Of a DNA stretch of 33,910 bases, positions 7,780 through 13,767 are shown piece by piece (the first letter of the stretch is position 1; each line of letters opens with the position of its first letter). Source of the DNA: CAYLZO01 sp964387775 (GTDB lineage: Bacteria; Chloroflexota; Anaerolineae; JAAYZQ01); assembly GCA_964387775.1 (NCBI GenBank), contig CAYLZO010000023.1:1-33910 (forward strand). The letters are read 5' to 3'. The position numbers and the translations under genes were made by a program. The notes under the pieces are model-generated. The model was not told the DNA's origin. It ran no database searches and saw only the letters and a list, made by a program, of their open reading frames with translations.

Positions 7780-9360
7780 ATGACCATCAATACCCGCGCG
7801 ATTCGATTCGCTTTCCTCATTCTGGTAAGCTTGACCCTGGCGCTCACGGCCTCGTGGACGACAAAGCCGGCGACGGCCGGTCCCGCGACCCAGGCAGAGT
7901 CCCACACGGCCATCCCCTACCAGGGCCGCCTGACCGGCGACGACGGCCAGCCCGTGGCCGACGGGCGCTACGATTTCACCTTCACGCTGTACGAAGCCGA
8001 GGGTGGCGGCCAGCCGCTCTGGACCGAAAGACTGGATGGCGTGCGCGTCCAGGACGGCTACTTTGGCGTCCTGCTGGGCCAAACCACGCCGCTGGGCATG
8101 AACGTCGCCGCCGGCGAGCGATACCTGGCCGTGGCGGTGCGGGGTCCGGGCGACGATGGCCTGGTGGCCCTGGAGCCGCGCCAAAGACTGGTCAGCCCCC
8201 AGGCCAGCCTCCTGGCGCCCAATTGCGGTGCTACCGCCGACCACGATCACTGCGGCGATGCCTGGACGTTGTGCAATAACGGACTGTCCATCTATGGTGA
8301 GGATGCCGGCAGTTCTATCCTCTTTGTCGAGAATAGCAGTTCGACCGGTGGGAGCAAGGCGCTGTGGGCCTATGCAACCGGTTTCAGCGGTCAGAATTAC
8401 GGCCTCTATGGCCAGACCAATAGCAGCACCAGCGGAGCCAGCGGTGTGTACGGTCTGACCCATTCGGGTCCGACCTACGGCGTCTACGGCCAGACCATGA
8501 GCAGCTCCGACTGGGCCAGGGGAGTGTACGGCTATGCTGCCGCATCGAGTGGCATGACCATCGGGGTCCAGGGTCGGATCGACAGCACGAGTGAGGACGC
8601 CAGGGCGGTATATGGCTGGGCCAGCGCATCCAGTGGCAAGACCCGCGGCGTCCTGGGCATCACCAGCAGCAGCACCGATTATGCCGCTGGCGTGCGCGGC
8701 GAGGCCCAGGGCAGTGGCGGCATCACCTATGGCGTCTATGGCAAAAGCAACGGCGACGAAGGCCGGGGCGTATATGGCTACGCCAGCGCCACCAGTGGTG
8801 CCCGCTATGGCGTCGCCGGTGCTGTGGAGGGATCGGGGTACGGGCTCGTGAGCTTTGACGATCTCTACGTCGGCGGCAGTTGCACTGGGTGCACAATGGT
8901 CTTTATCGGTCTTAATAGTGGGACAGAGACCTTGCGCGTCGGCGACGTGGTTGCAGCCAGTGGGGTTGGGGCCATCCTCCAGGGCCACACCTCCCCCGTC
9001 CTGGAAGCGCGCAGGGCGACCAGCGACGATCCGGCCGTGCTGGGGGTGGTCTATAGCCGGGGCGAATTCCATCCGGCTCACGGCGAACCAACGGAAGACT
9101 GGGGCGACAGCGTCCAACCCGTCGAAGGGGACGTGGCGCCGGGCGACTATCTCTTGGTCGTGACCAGCGGGCTGGCCCAGGTGCGGGTGGGGCCGGTGCT
9201 GACTGGCCTCGCCCCGGGCGAAGCGTTGACGGTGGCGGACGTCGCTGGCCGGGCGGCGCTGGCCGGGGCCGAGGCCGATCCAGACCTCGTCTTTGCCCGG
9301 GCCATGGAGGCACAGCCCGACGAGAACGGCCTGCTGTGGGCCATGATCAGCCTGCCCTAG
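7780..9360 (+). CDS. Large secreted repeat protein (beta-solenoid-like surface or fibre protein)
   Basis: 526 residues from ATG 7780, behind AAAGGAG. A signal peptide (about 1-35) precedes a domain found in many exported proteins: IPYQGRL, A-D-G-R-Y-D-F-T-F-T-L-Y and LWTERLDGVRVQDGYFGVLLG (about 45-150). Residues ~205-357 contain about eleven ~14-residue repeats of the form Y-G-x-A-x-x-x-S-G-x-x-x-G-V, expected to form a beta-solenoid or fibre shaft. The C-terminal domain (~365-526) starts with an M-V-F-I-G-L-N motif and has G-D-V-V-A-A-S-G, GVVYSRG and P-G-D-Y-L-L-V-V-T-S-G-L-A, resembling tail-spike/intramolecular-chaperone-like ends. It ends normally at WAMISLP and lacks the LPIV tail, although such a tail is encoded in another frame immediately downstream. 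Confidence 0.85.
   Translation: MTINTRAIRFAFLILVSLTLALTASWTTKPATAGPATQAESHTAIPYQGRLTGDDGQPVADGRYDFTFTLYEAEGGGQPLWTERLDGVRVQDGYFGVLLGQTTPLGMNVAAGERYLAVAVRGPGDDGLVALEPRQRLVSPQASLLAPNCGATADHDHCGDAWTLCNNGLSIYGEDAGSSILFVENSSSTGGSKALWAYATGFSGQNYGLYGQTNSSTSGASGVYGLTHSGPTYGVYGQTMSSSDWARGVYGYAAASSGMTIGVQGRIDSTSEDARAVYGWASASSGKTRGVLGITSSSTDYAAGVRGEAQGSGGITYGVYGKSNGDEGRGVYGYASATSGARYGVAGAVEGSGYGLVSFDDLYVGGSCTGCTMVFIGLNSGTETLRVGDVVAASGVGAILQGHTSPVLEARRATSDDPAVLGVVYSRGEFHPAHGEPTEDWGDSVQPVEGDVAPGDYLLVVTSGLAQVRVGPVLTGLAPGEALTVADVAGRAALAGAEADPDLVFARAMEAQPDENGLLWAMISLP
8398..8850 (+). repeat. Coding tandem repeat, ~42-bp period (14-residue units)
   Basis: About eleven units within the preceding gene, each starting Y-G/Q-G/L-G and ending G-V, for example YGYAAASSGMTIGV and YGWASASSGKTRGV. 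Units diverge in the middle, and the Tyr-Gly and terminal Gly-Val are the conserved ladder positions. Most are exactly 14 residues; a few are 12. Confidence 0.75.
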
Positions 9361-9362
9361 CT

Positions 9363-9467
9363 TGGTGTACTCGGACAGAGGAGCACCCGCTCGCGTTGCT
9401 CTCCTGGCGCCCCGCGGCGGCGAGCGCGACGCACCAGATCTACCTGCCCATCGTGAAGGTAACATAA
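9363..9467 (+). pseudogene. Out-of-frame remnant of an LPIV-type C-terminal tail
   Basis: Frame 3 (codons starting at 9363, 9366 and so on) is open through the end of the upstream gene and ends H-Q-I-Y-L-P-I-V-K-V-T at TAA 9465-9467. This is the same tail seen on the secreted proteins at 6562, 7432 and in the decayed gene near 12.1 kb. It is not in the frame of the upstream CDS, which stops at 9360, and has no start or ribosome binding site of its own. It is probably a relic of a longer or frameshifted surface protein. Confidence 0.5.
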
Positions 9468-9470
9468 CTA

Positions 9471-9508
9471 TCGGCGCCGGAGATGGTTGCAACCATCTCT
9501 GGCGCCGA
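9471..9508 (+). terminator. Hairpin at the end of the surface-protein cluster
   Basis: Arms of 18 nt (left TCGGCGCCGGAGATGGTT, 9471-9488; right 9491-9508) pair fully with one G-U and a 2-nt loop. It begins 3 bp after the out-of-frame tail stop. The following sequence is only moderately T-rich, so termination may be partial. Confidence 0.65.
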
Positions 9509-9546
9509 ATGCCGGGTTTCCTCCTCGTTAGCTTGATCGAAGGAGA

Positions 9547-9584
9547 GAAAAATAAAAGGGGTGACACCGGGCGGCATCACCCCT
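9547..9584 (-). terminator. Intrinsic terminator of a minus-strand transcript
   Basis: Read on the minus strand: 8-bp GC-rich stem AGGGGTGA/TCACCCCT (9584-9577 with 9564-9557), then TTTTATTTTTC. The U-tract exists only on the minus strand, which fixes its direction. Confidence 0.82.
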
Positions 9585-9731
9585 ATCCAACGGGCCAGAA
9601 CGACACTACAACCGGCCGAAAGAGCCCCCCAACTCTGACGACCACGCCATTCTGTCCGTACGGACCAAGGTCAACTGGAGCCCGCAGGATCTGATGGGTG
9701 TCTGTCCCTTGGGTCCAGGTTCCTAGTACGC
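9550..9731 (-). ncRNA. Candidate small RNA, about 180 nt
   Basis: This is the interval between a consensus minus-strand promoter (-10 at 9742-9737) and an intrinsic terminator (9584-9547), with a predicted start at about 9731-9729. Internal pairing is available, for example GGACC-C-AAGG with CCTT-GGTCC (one bulged C) and a GTCC-GTAC-GGAC palindrome. One reading frame is open across most of the interval and stops (TAG) at the terminator stem, but its only ATG overlaps the -10 box and there is no ribosome binding site, so a non-coding transcript is more likely than a peptide. It shows no recognisable SRP, tmRNA or RNase P motif, and the 6S-like closing stem is not convincing. The function is unknown. 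Confidence 0.5.
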
Positions 9732-9736
9732 CCCCC

Positions 9737-9765
9737 ATAATAACCGAAGTGGACACTTTTGTCAA
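9737..9765 (-). promoter_or_regulatory. Consensus sigma70 promoter of the candidate small RNA
   Basis: TTGACA (9765-9760), 17-nt spacer, TATTAT (9742-9737), followed by a G-rich start region. It is divergent from the J-domain gene promoter; the -35 boxes are about 60 bp apart. Confidence 0.78.
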
Positions 9766-9827
9766 GTGCCGGTTGGCGTGTCGGGCCAGGCAACAAAGTG
9801 TAGCCTTTTTGACTCCCGCAGAACGCC

Positions 9828-9856
9828 TTGCCCTTCCCGACCGGCTGGTGTATAAT
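9828..9856 (+). promoter_or_regulatory. Sigma70-type promoter of the J-domain/mannosyltransferase operon
   Basis: TTGCCC (9828-9833), 17-nt spacer, TATAAT (9851-9856). The predicted start near 9863 gives a leader of about 75 nt to GTG 9937. Confidence 0.75.
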
Positions 9857-9936
9857 GGCAATAACCGTCCGGGGCTCGGGCCAGGGAGGTCTTTGGGATT
9901 GGAGCTTGACACAAGTTGGGTGAGGAGCCGGCAGGG

Positions 9937-10383
9937 GTGCGTTACTCGGTCGCGGATCTGAAAAGCAAACTCAGACAGCTCAAAAAGCTAGAGATCAAGC
10001 TGCGGTTCCGGGGCGGGCCGATCCCGGCCACGTGCAGCCTGATCTGGAACGACTTTTTCTCGACCAAAGACCTGGAGGACCCCTCCGTCCGATTTCCCCT
10101 CAGCGTTTTGCTCGACATGGATCGATCCCAGCGCAAGGAAGCCTTTGGCGAGTACTTTTACTGGGTCTACTACCAGCATTTTAGGGAGAATGGCCTTACG
10201 CCAGCCGGCCTGTACGATCCCCACCTTTTGTCGTTGCTGGGCCTGCCGGCCTATGCGGGCATCCGGGACATCAAGCGCCGCTTCCGAAAGCTGGCCAAAA
10301 AGTACCACCCCGACCACGGCGGCGATGCCGAGCAGTTTATCGCCATGATCGAGGTCTATGAGCGGCTCACGGACCGGCCATGA
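9937..10383 (+). CDS. J-domain (DnaJ-like) protein
   Basis: 148 residues from GTG 9937, placed 9 nt after GAGGAG; an in-frame TTG at 9916 with a weaker GGAG is the alternative start (+7 residues). The N-terminal ~85 residues are a charged helix (KSKLRQLKKLEIKLRF) and an unrecognised globular part. The C-terminal ~60 residues are a compact J-domain: L-G-L-P-A-Y-A-G, helix IKRRFRKLAKKYHPD with the essential HPD, then GGDAEQFIAMIEVYERL. It should stimulate an Hsp70 ATPase, with the N-terminal part choosing the client. J-domain-last architecture is unlike DnaJ itself and like small specialised co-chaperones. Its TGA overlaps the next ATG (ATGA), so translation of the glycosyltransferase is coupled to it. 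Confidence 0.83.
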   Translation: MRYSVADLKSKLRQLKKLEIKLRFRGGPIPATCSLIWNDFFSTKDLEDPSVRFPLSVLLDMDRSQRKEAFGEYFYWVYYQHFRENGLTPAGLYDPHLLSLLGLPAYAGIRDIKRRFRKLAKKYHPDHGGDAEQFIAMIEVYERLTDRP

Positions 10384-11488
10384 ACGTCTGGCTCGTCGAA
10401 CCCTATTACACCGGCTCCCATCAGGCCTGGGCCGATGGCTACCAGGTCCACAGCCGCCACGACGTCCAATTGCTGACCCTCCCCGGCCGCTTTTGGAAGT
10501 GGCGCATGCAGGGTGGCGCCCTGACCCTGGCCCGCAAGGCCGCCACCCTCGTCGAGTCCCCCGACCTGATCCTGGCCTCCGACATGCTCAACGTGCCCGT
10601 CTTTTTCTCCCTGTGTGGGGCAAATTGCCAATTTGCCCTACTGGCGCTCTACTTTCACGAGAATCAGCTCACCTACCCCCTTCAGCCCGGTGAGAAGCGA
10701 GACCTGCACTATGGCTTTATCAATTTCGTCAGCGCCCTGCGGGCCGACGCGGTGTTTTTCAACTCAGCCTATCACCTGGATGCCTGGTTCGACGAGCTGC
10801 CCCGCCTGCTCAAGCACTTTCCCGACTACAACGAGCTGTGGGCCGTGGACGCCCTACGCGAGAAATCCCGGGTGCTGCCCCTGGGCCTCGACCTGGGCCA
10901 CCTGGACGCCCATCGCCCGGAAGAGGAGACGGCGGGGCGCCCGCTGCTGCTCTGGAATCACCGCTGGGAGTACGACAAGGACCCCGAGACCTTTTTCCGG
11001 GCCGTCTACACGCTGGCCGGGGAAGGGCTGGACTTTGGCCTGATCCTGCTCGGCGAGAGCTTTCGCAACCAGCCTGACGAATTCCTGGAGGCCCGGCAGC
11101 GCCTGGGCGACCGCATCGTCCACTTTGGCTACGCCGAGGACGTGGCGACCTACGCCCGCCTGCTGTGGCAGGCCGACGTCGTGGTCAGCACCGCCCTCCA
11201 CGAGTTTTTCGGCGCCGCCGTCGTCGAAGCCTGTTACTGTGGCTGCTTGCCCATCCTGCCCAACCGCCNNNNNNNNNNCTGGCCTACCCGGAGTTGATCC
11301 CGGCCGAGCACCAGGACGCCTGCCTCTACGACGATTTCGACGGGCTGCTGGCCCGCTTGCGGCACGCCATCGGCCACGTGGGCGAGATGCGGGCCTTTTC
11401 TCTTCAGCCGCACATGGCCCGCTTTGCTTGGGCGCGGATGGCGCCCCGCTACGATACCCTGCTCGAACAGACTGGGAGACGTTCGTAG
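10380..11488 (+). CDS. tRNA-queuosine alpha-mannosyltransferase homologue (QTMAN/GTDC1-like)
   Basis: The gene runs from ATG 10380 to TAG 11488 and is interrupted by 10 N (11269-11278), after which the frame shifts because the gap length is nominal. The sequence follows the GTDC1/DUF3524 family throughout: start M-N-V-W-L-V-E-P-Y-Y-T-G-S-H, L-P-G-R-F-W-K-W-R-M, ALYFHENQLTYP, R-D-x-H-Y-G-F-I-N, ADAVFFNS, the donor-site segment LWNHRWEYDKDPE, HEFFGAAVVEACYCGC-LP and, past the gap, AYPELIPAEH. In animals this GT-B enzyme transfers mannose from GDP-mannose to queuosine at the wobble position of tRNA-Asp. Substrate transfer to this bacterium is inferred. Total length is about 367 residues, close to family size. 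It is coupled to the J-domain gene; no queuosine genes are visible in the window. Confidence 0.85.
11269..11278. other. Assembly gap (10 N) inside the mannosyltransferase
   Basis: Homologues read P-N-R-L-x-Y-P-E-L across this point, and the flanks encode PNR and LAYPEL. The left flank ends CGCC and the right begins CTGG, so a 1-bp overlap would restore the frame: the true gap may have no missing sequence. Confidence 0.8.
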
Positions 11489-11540
11489 TCGGCGATTCAT
11501 CGCCGGAAAAGCGCGCTCGCCAAAGGCGTGTCTGTGGCAA

Positions 11541-12142
11541 GGCGCGCCCGACAGCCCGGTGCCCTTTGACCCCTACATCCTCACCGTCATCGAAGCCAAG
11601 GGGACGGCCGACGTGTTCGTCGTCCTCGAAGCCCAGGCTGACCTGTCGCCTGCCCGGCATCTGACCACCAAGGAGGCCAAGGGCCGCTACGTCTTTGAGG
11701 CCCTGACCGGAGTGGCGGCCAACACCCAAGGGCCGATGGCAGCGAGGCGACCCAATACGCCTACGCTGACCCGGCGCTCGTCACCGGCGGGGTGGCGGTG
11801 GCATTCTGGCCGACCTTTGGCACGCCGCCGCCCACGGGGGGCGCCGGGGACGTGGAGGGCGAGGTGCTGGAGATGGGCGCCGGGCTCCCTGTCGAGAGAG
11901 CGACGGTCCGCGCCACAGCCTATACCGGCGGCCGGGAGTTCACGGCGACCCCCAATTCCCTAGGCGCTTACTCGATGACCCTCTGCGCCGACTGGTACAC
12001 GATGACGGCCGAGGCGCCCGGCTACCACGTCGCCCCCCAGACCCGCGTGGCCGTTCTCGGCGGCACACTGACGACCCAGGACTTTCGGGCGGAGGTCGTC
12101 TATCCCGTCTATTTGCCCCTTGTCATAAAATCTGAAAGCTGA
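11541..12142 (+). pseudogene. Decayed S8 subtilase: propeptide joined to a C-terminal segment, catalytic core lost
   Basis: In frame 3 from 11541, residues read VPFDPYIL, ADVFVVLEAQADLSPA, TKEAKGRYVFEALTGVAANTQGP, the start of the mature-enzyme propeptide typical of Chloroflexota subtilases. At about 11735 homology jumps to another frame (from G-S-E-A-T-Q-Y-A to the end), giving a short linker, a carboxypeptidase-regulatory-like beta domain (VEGEVLEMGAGLPVERATVRA ... APGYHV) and the tail VYPVYLPLVIKSES. The Asp/His/Ser catalytic blocks are absent, there is no signal peptide or start codon, and the frame breaks. The simplest reading is a large internal deletion of an exported protease. The downstream part alone could be opened from GTG 11792, but without a signal peptide it should not be exported. 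Confidence 0.7.
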
Positions 12143-12187
12143 AAGCTGATGGCTGGCGGCTGAAGGCTGACCGCTTATGGCTGTGAT
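12132..12187. repeat. Heptameric tandem repeat (8 degenerate units)
   Basis: Eight successive 7-bp units: CTGAAAG, CTGAAAG, CTGATGG, CTGGCGG, CTGAAGG, CTGACCG, CTTATGG, CTGTGAT. The array spans the stop of the decayed subtilase and the stop of the convergent NERD gene (12175-12177), and so supplies the last codons of both. Confidence 0.75.
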
Positions 12188-12987
12188 GCCCACTCGGGGG
12201 CCTGGAGGTGGCCCAGGAGGCCGACGATCTCGCGGACCTCTCGGGCCGTGTGTGGCCGACGGGGCACGTGGCTCACGATGTGGCCGGGCACGTCACGGAC
12301 TTTGAGCACGGGGAAGGGCTGCGAGGCTTCGACCTCGGGCGGGAGGTCGAGGCTGGTGGCCGGATGGCTAAAGACCACGGCGCCCTCGATCCACAGGCCG
12401 GTGCGGCGGCTCAGCGCCCGGTCGGTGGCGTTGATACAGCTCCGCAAATAGTCCACGTTACGCTTGAGCTGCTGGACCGGGTCGCGGATGGGCTCGTCGG
12501 GCTGGGGCCGGCCGCTGCGGCTGATTTTGGACTGGTACCATTGGCCGTTTTGACAAAAAATGCGCCCCCGGTGGTGCTTGGTCTCCAGGGCAAAGACGCC
12601 GTTGGGGCCGACGACCAGGTGATCCACGTCGTCGGCGCGGCCGGGTAGCTTCAGGTTGTTGATGAGATAGTAGCGGTCGTCCAGGCAGTCCAGCACCTTG
12701 ATGAGGAGACGTTGGCCCCGCAGGCCCGACTTGAGTTGGCCCCGCAGCCGCTTGCGTTGTCGATAGACCCACAAGTAGTGGGCCAGGCCGGCTGCCGAGA
12801 GCAGGGTCAAGCCGCTCAGGGCGAGGGGCAGCCACCAGGCGCGGCGGGTGAGGAGGGCCACCAGGAAACCCAGCAGGGCGAGGGCGGCGAGAACGCCCGT
12901 GCTCCAGCCCAGGTAGCGGCGCTGGGGCGCAAAGCTGACGCGTTCGAGTTCTTGGGTTACGTGATCGGCAAAGTTGATGACTCGCAA
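12175..12987 (-). CDS. NERD-domain membrane protein (nuclease-related)
   Basis: 270 residues from TTG 12987; AGGAG lies 12 nt before it, overlapping the stop of the upstream gene. After ~25 residues come two hydrophobic segments (about 28-46 and 50-70), a basic stretch (RQRKRLRGQLKSGLRGQ), then a NERD domain at ~90-200: VDHLVVGPNGVFALETK carries the Asp and E-x-K expected of the restriction-endonuclease-like fold, followed by D-P-V-Q-Q-L-K. The last 60 residues (Pro/Arg-rich, then REVREIVGLLGHL) are a typical NERD C-terminal extension. Such proteins are presumed DNA- or RNA-acting nucleases at the membrane; activity is not proven for most. It is third in a minus-strand operon and ends inside the heptameric repeat. 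Confidence 0.82.
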   Translation of the reverse strand: MRVINFADHVTQELERVSFAPQRRYLGWSTGVLAALALLGFLVALLTRRAWWLPLALSGLTLLSAAGLAHYLWVYRQRKRLRGQLKSGLRGQRLLIKVLDCLDDRYYLINNLKLPGRADDVDHLVVGPNGVFALETKHHRGRIFCQNGQWYQSKISRSGRPQPDEPIRDPVQQLKRNVDYLRSCINATDRALSRRTGLWIEGAVVFSHPATSLDLPPEVEASQPFPVLKVRDVPGHIVSHVPRRPHTAREVREIVGLLGHLQAPEWASQP

Positions 12988-13002
12988 GGGATCTGTGGAC
13001 TC

Positions 13003-13764
13003 CTAGAGTAGTGGCCATTGGGGGCGCCAACGGGCGCGCTTGTAAAATAGGCGCTCGGTGTCCTCGGGGTGGTGGTGCAGCCACTCCAGGACGACCGGCC
13101 CGTGCTGGACGATCTGCTTGCACAGCCGGCGGAAGAGAAAGCCGCGCACGTGGGGTGCCTTGACGTGCCAGCGCCGGGCGGCCACGTTCCCATCGGCGAC
13201 GACGGCGTGGAGGTTCGGCGCCTCGCGCACCAGGGGCAGGCTCTCCTGGTCGGTGAGGGCGATCTGCTGGACGGAATCGGGCACCTCCAGGGGCAGATCG
13301 AGCACCTGGAGGTAGCGGCCGCTCAGCAGGTAAAAGACCAAGTCGTACTGGCTTGACAGGGCGGCAACGCGCGCGGGGATTTCCAGCCGGGCGACCCAGC
13401 CGGCCAGCTCGGCTTCGTCGAACTCGTCAAAGGTGACGTCGTAGGGGATGATCCGGTCCTGGTCGTGCAGCAGGCCGTAGCCGCCGGACAGGATGGCCAG
13501 ATCGAGGGTCTCCCGGCCCCACTGCTCCCACACGTCCCGGATGCCCTCGACGACGAAGCGGTAGTGGGTGCCGGTGTACATGTCGATGGCGGGGCAAGCG
13601 AACTCGGCCAGGCGTGCCTCGGCCTGGCGGCGGCGGGTGGAATCAGCCAGGTCAGCGGCACGGGCCGGCTCCGCAGCACCTGCGGTGAGCGTGTCCTGGT
13701 CAGGCACAGTCGAACCGTCACCGCGTTTCTTGGCCGAGCAGGGGGTGATTACGAGCGTGTGCAT
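13003..13764 (-). CDS. DUF6884/YaaA-like protein
   Basis: 253 residues from ATG 13764. The pattern is that of the DUF6884-type fold: beta-strand TLVITPCSAKKR at the start, PAIDMYTGTHYR at ~93-104, LDLAILSGGYGLL at ~124-136 and RIIPYDVTFDE soon after, which in the family form a ligand pocket. The C-terminal ~100 residues (EAPNLHAVVADGNVAARRW, then a basic Trp-rich end) are less familiar. No signal peptide or membrane helix is present. It starts 3 bp after the stop of the solute-binding lipoprotein and ends 15 bp before the NERD start, so the three share a transcript. The biochemical role is unknown; relatives appear near nucleic-acid-modifying or stress genes, which is at best a hint. Confidence 0.65.
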   Translation of the reverse strand: MHTLVITPCSAKKRGDGSTVPDQDTLTAGAAEPARAADLADSTRRRQAEARLAEFACPAIDMYTGTHYRFVVEGIRDVWEQWGRETLDLAILSGGYGLLHDQDRIIPYDVTFDEFDEAELAGWVARLEIPARVAALSSQYDLVFYLLSGRYLQVLDLPLEVPDSVQQIALTDQESLPLVREAPNLHAVVADGNVAARRWHVKAPHVRGFLFRRLCKQIVQHGPVVLEWLHHHPEDTERLFYKRARWRPQWPLL

Positions 13765-13767
13765 GGC

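Noticed and set aside
7414..9567. 717-codon minus-strand frame over the surface-protein genes
   Set aside because: The plus-strand genes have signal peptides, repeats and ribosome binding sites; the minus-strand product has repetitive Ala/Gly/His composition only.
9550..9731. 6S RNA or SRP RNA identity for the candidate small RNA
   Set aside because: The size fits 6S RNA, but a long closing stem joining both ends with a central bubble is not convincing, and SRP-specific loop motifs are absent.
9583..9912. 109-codon minus-strand frame ending at the terminator stem
   Set aside because: It crosses the divergent promoter region and its internal ATG overlaps the -10 box; no ribosome binding site. 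I treat the interval as a candidate RNA, though a short peptide is not fully excluded.
11792..12142. Independent 116-residue gene from GTG 11792
   Set aside because: No signal peptide or good ribosome binding site although it has an export-type tail; better explained as the 3' part of a decayed subtilase.
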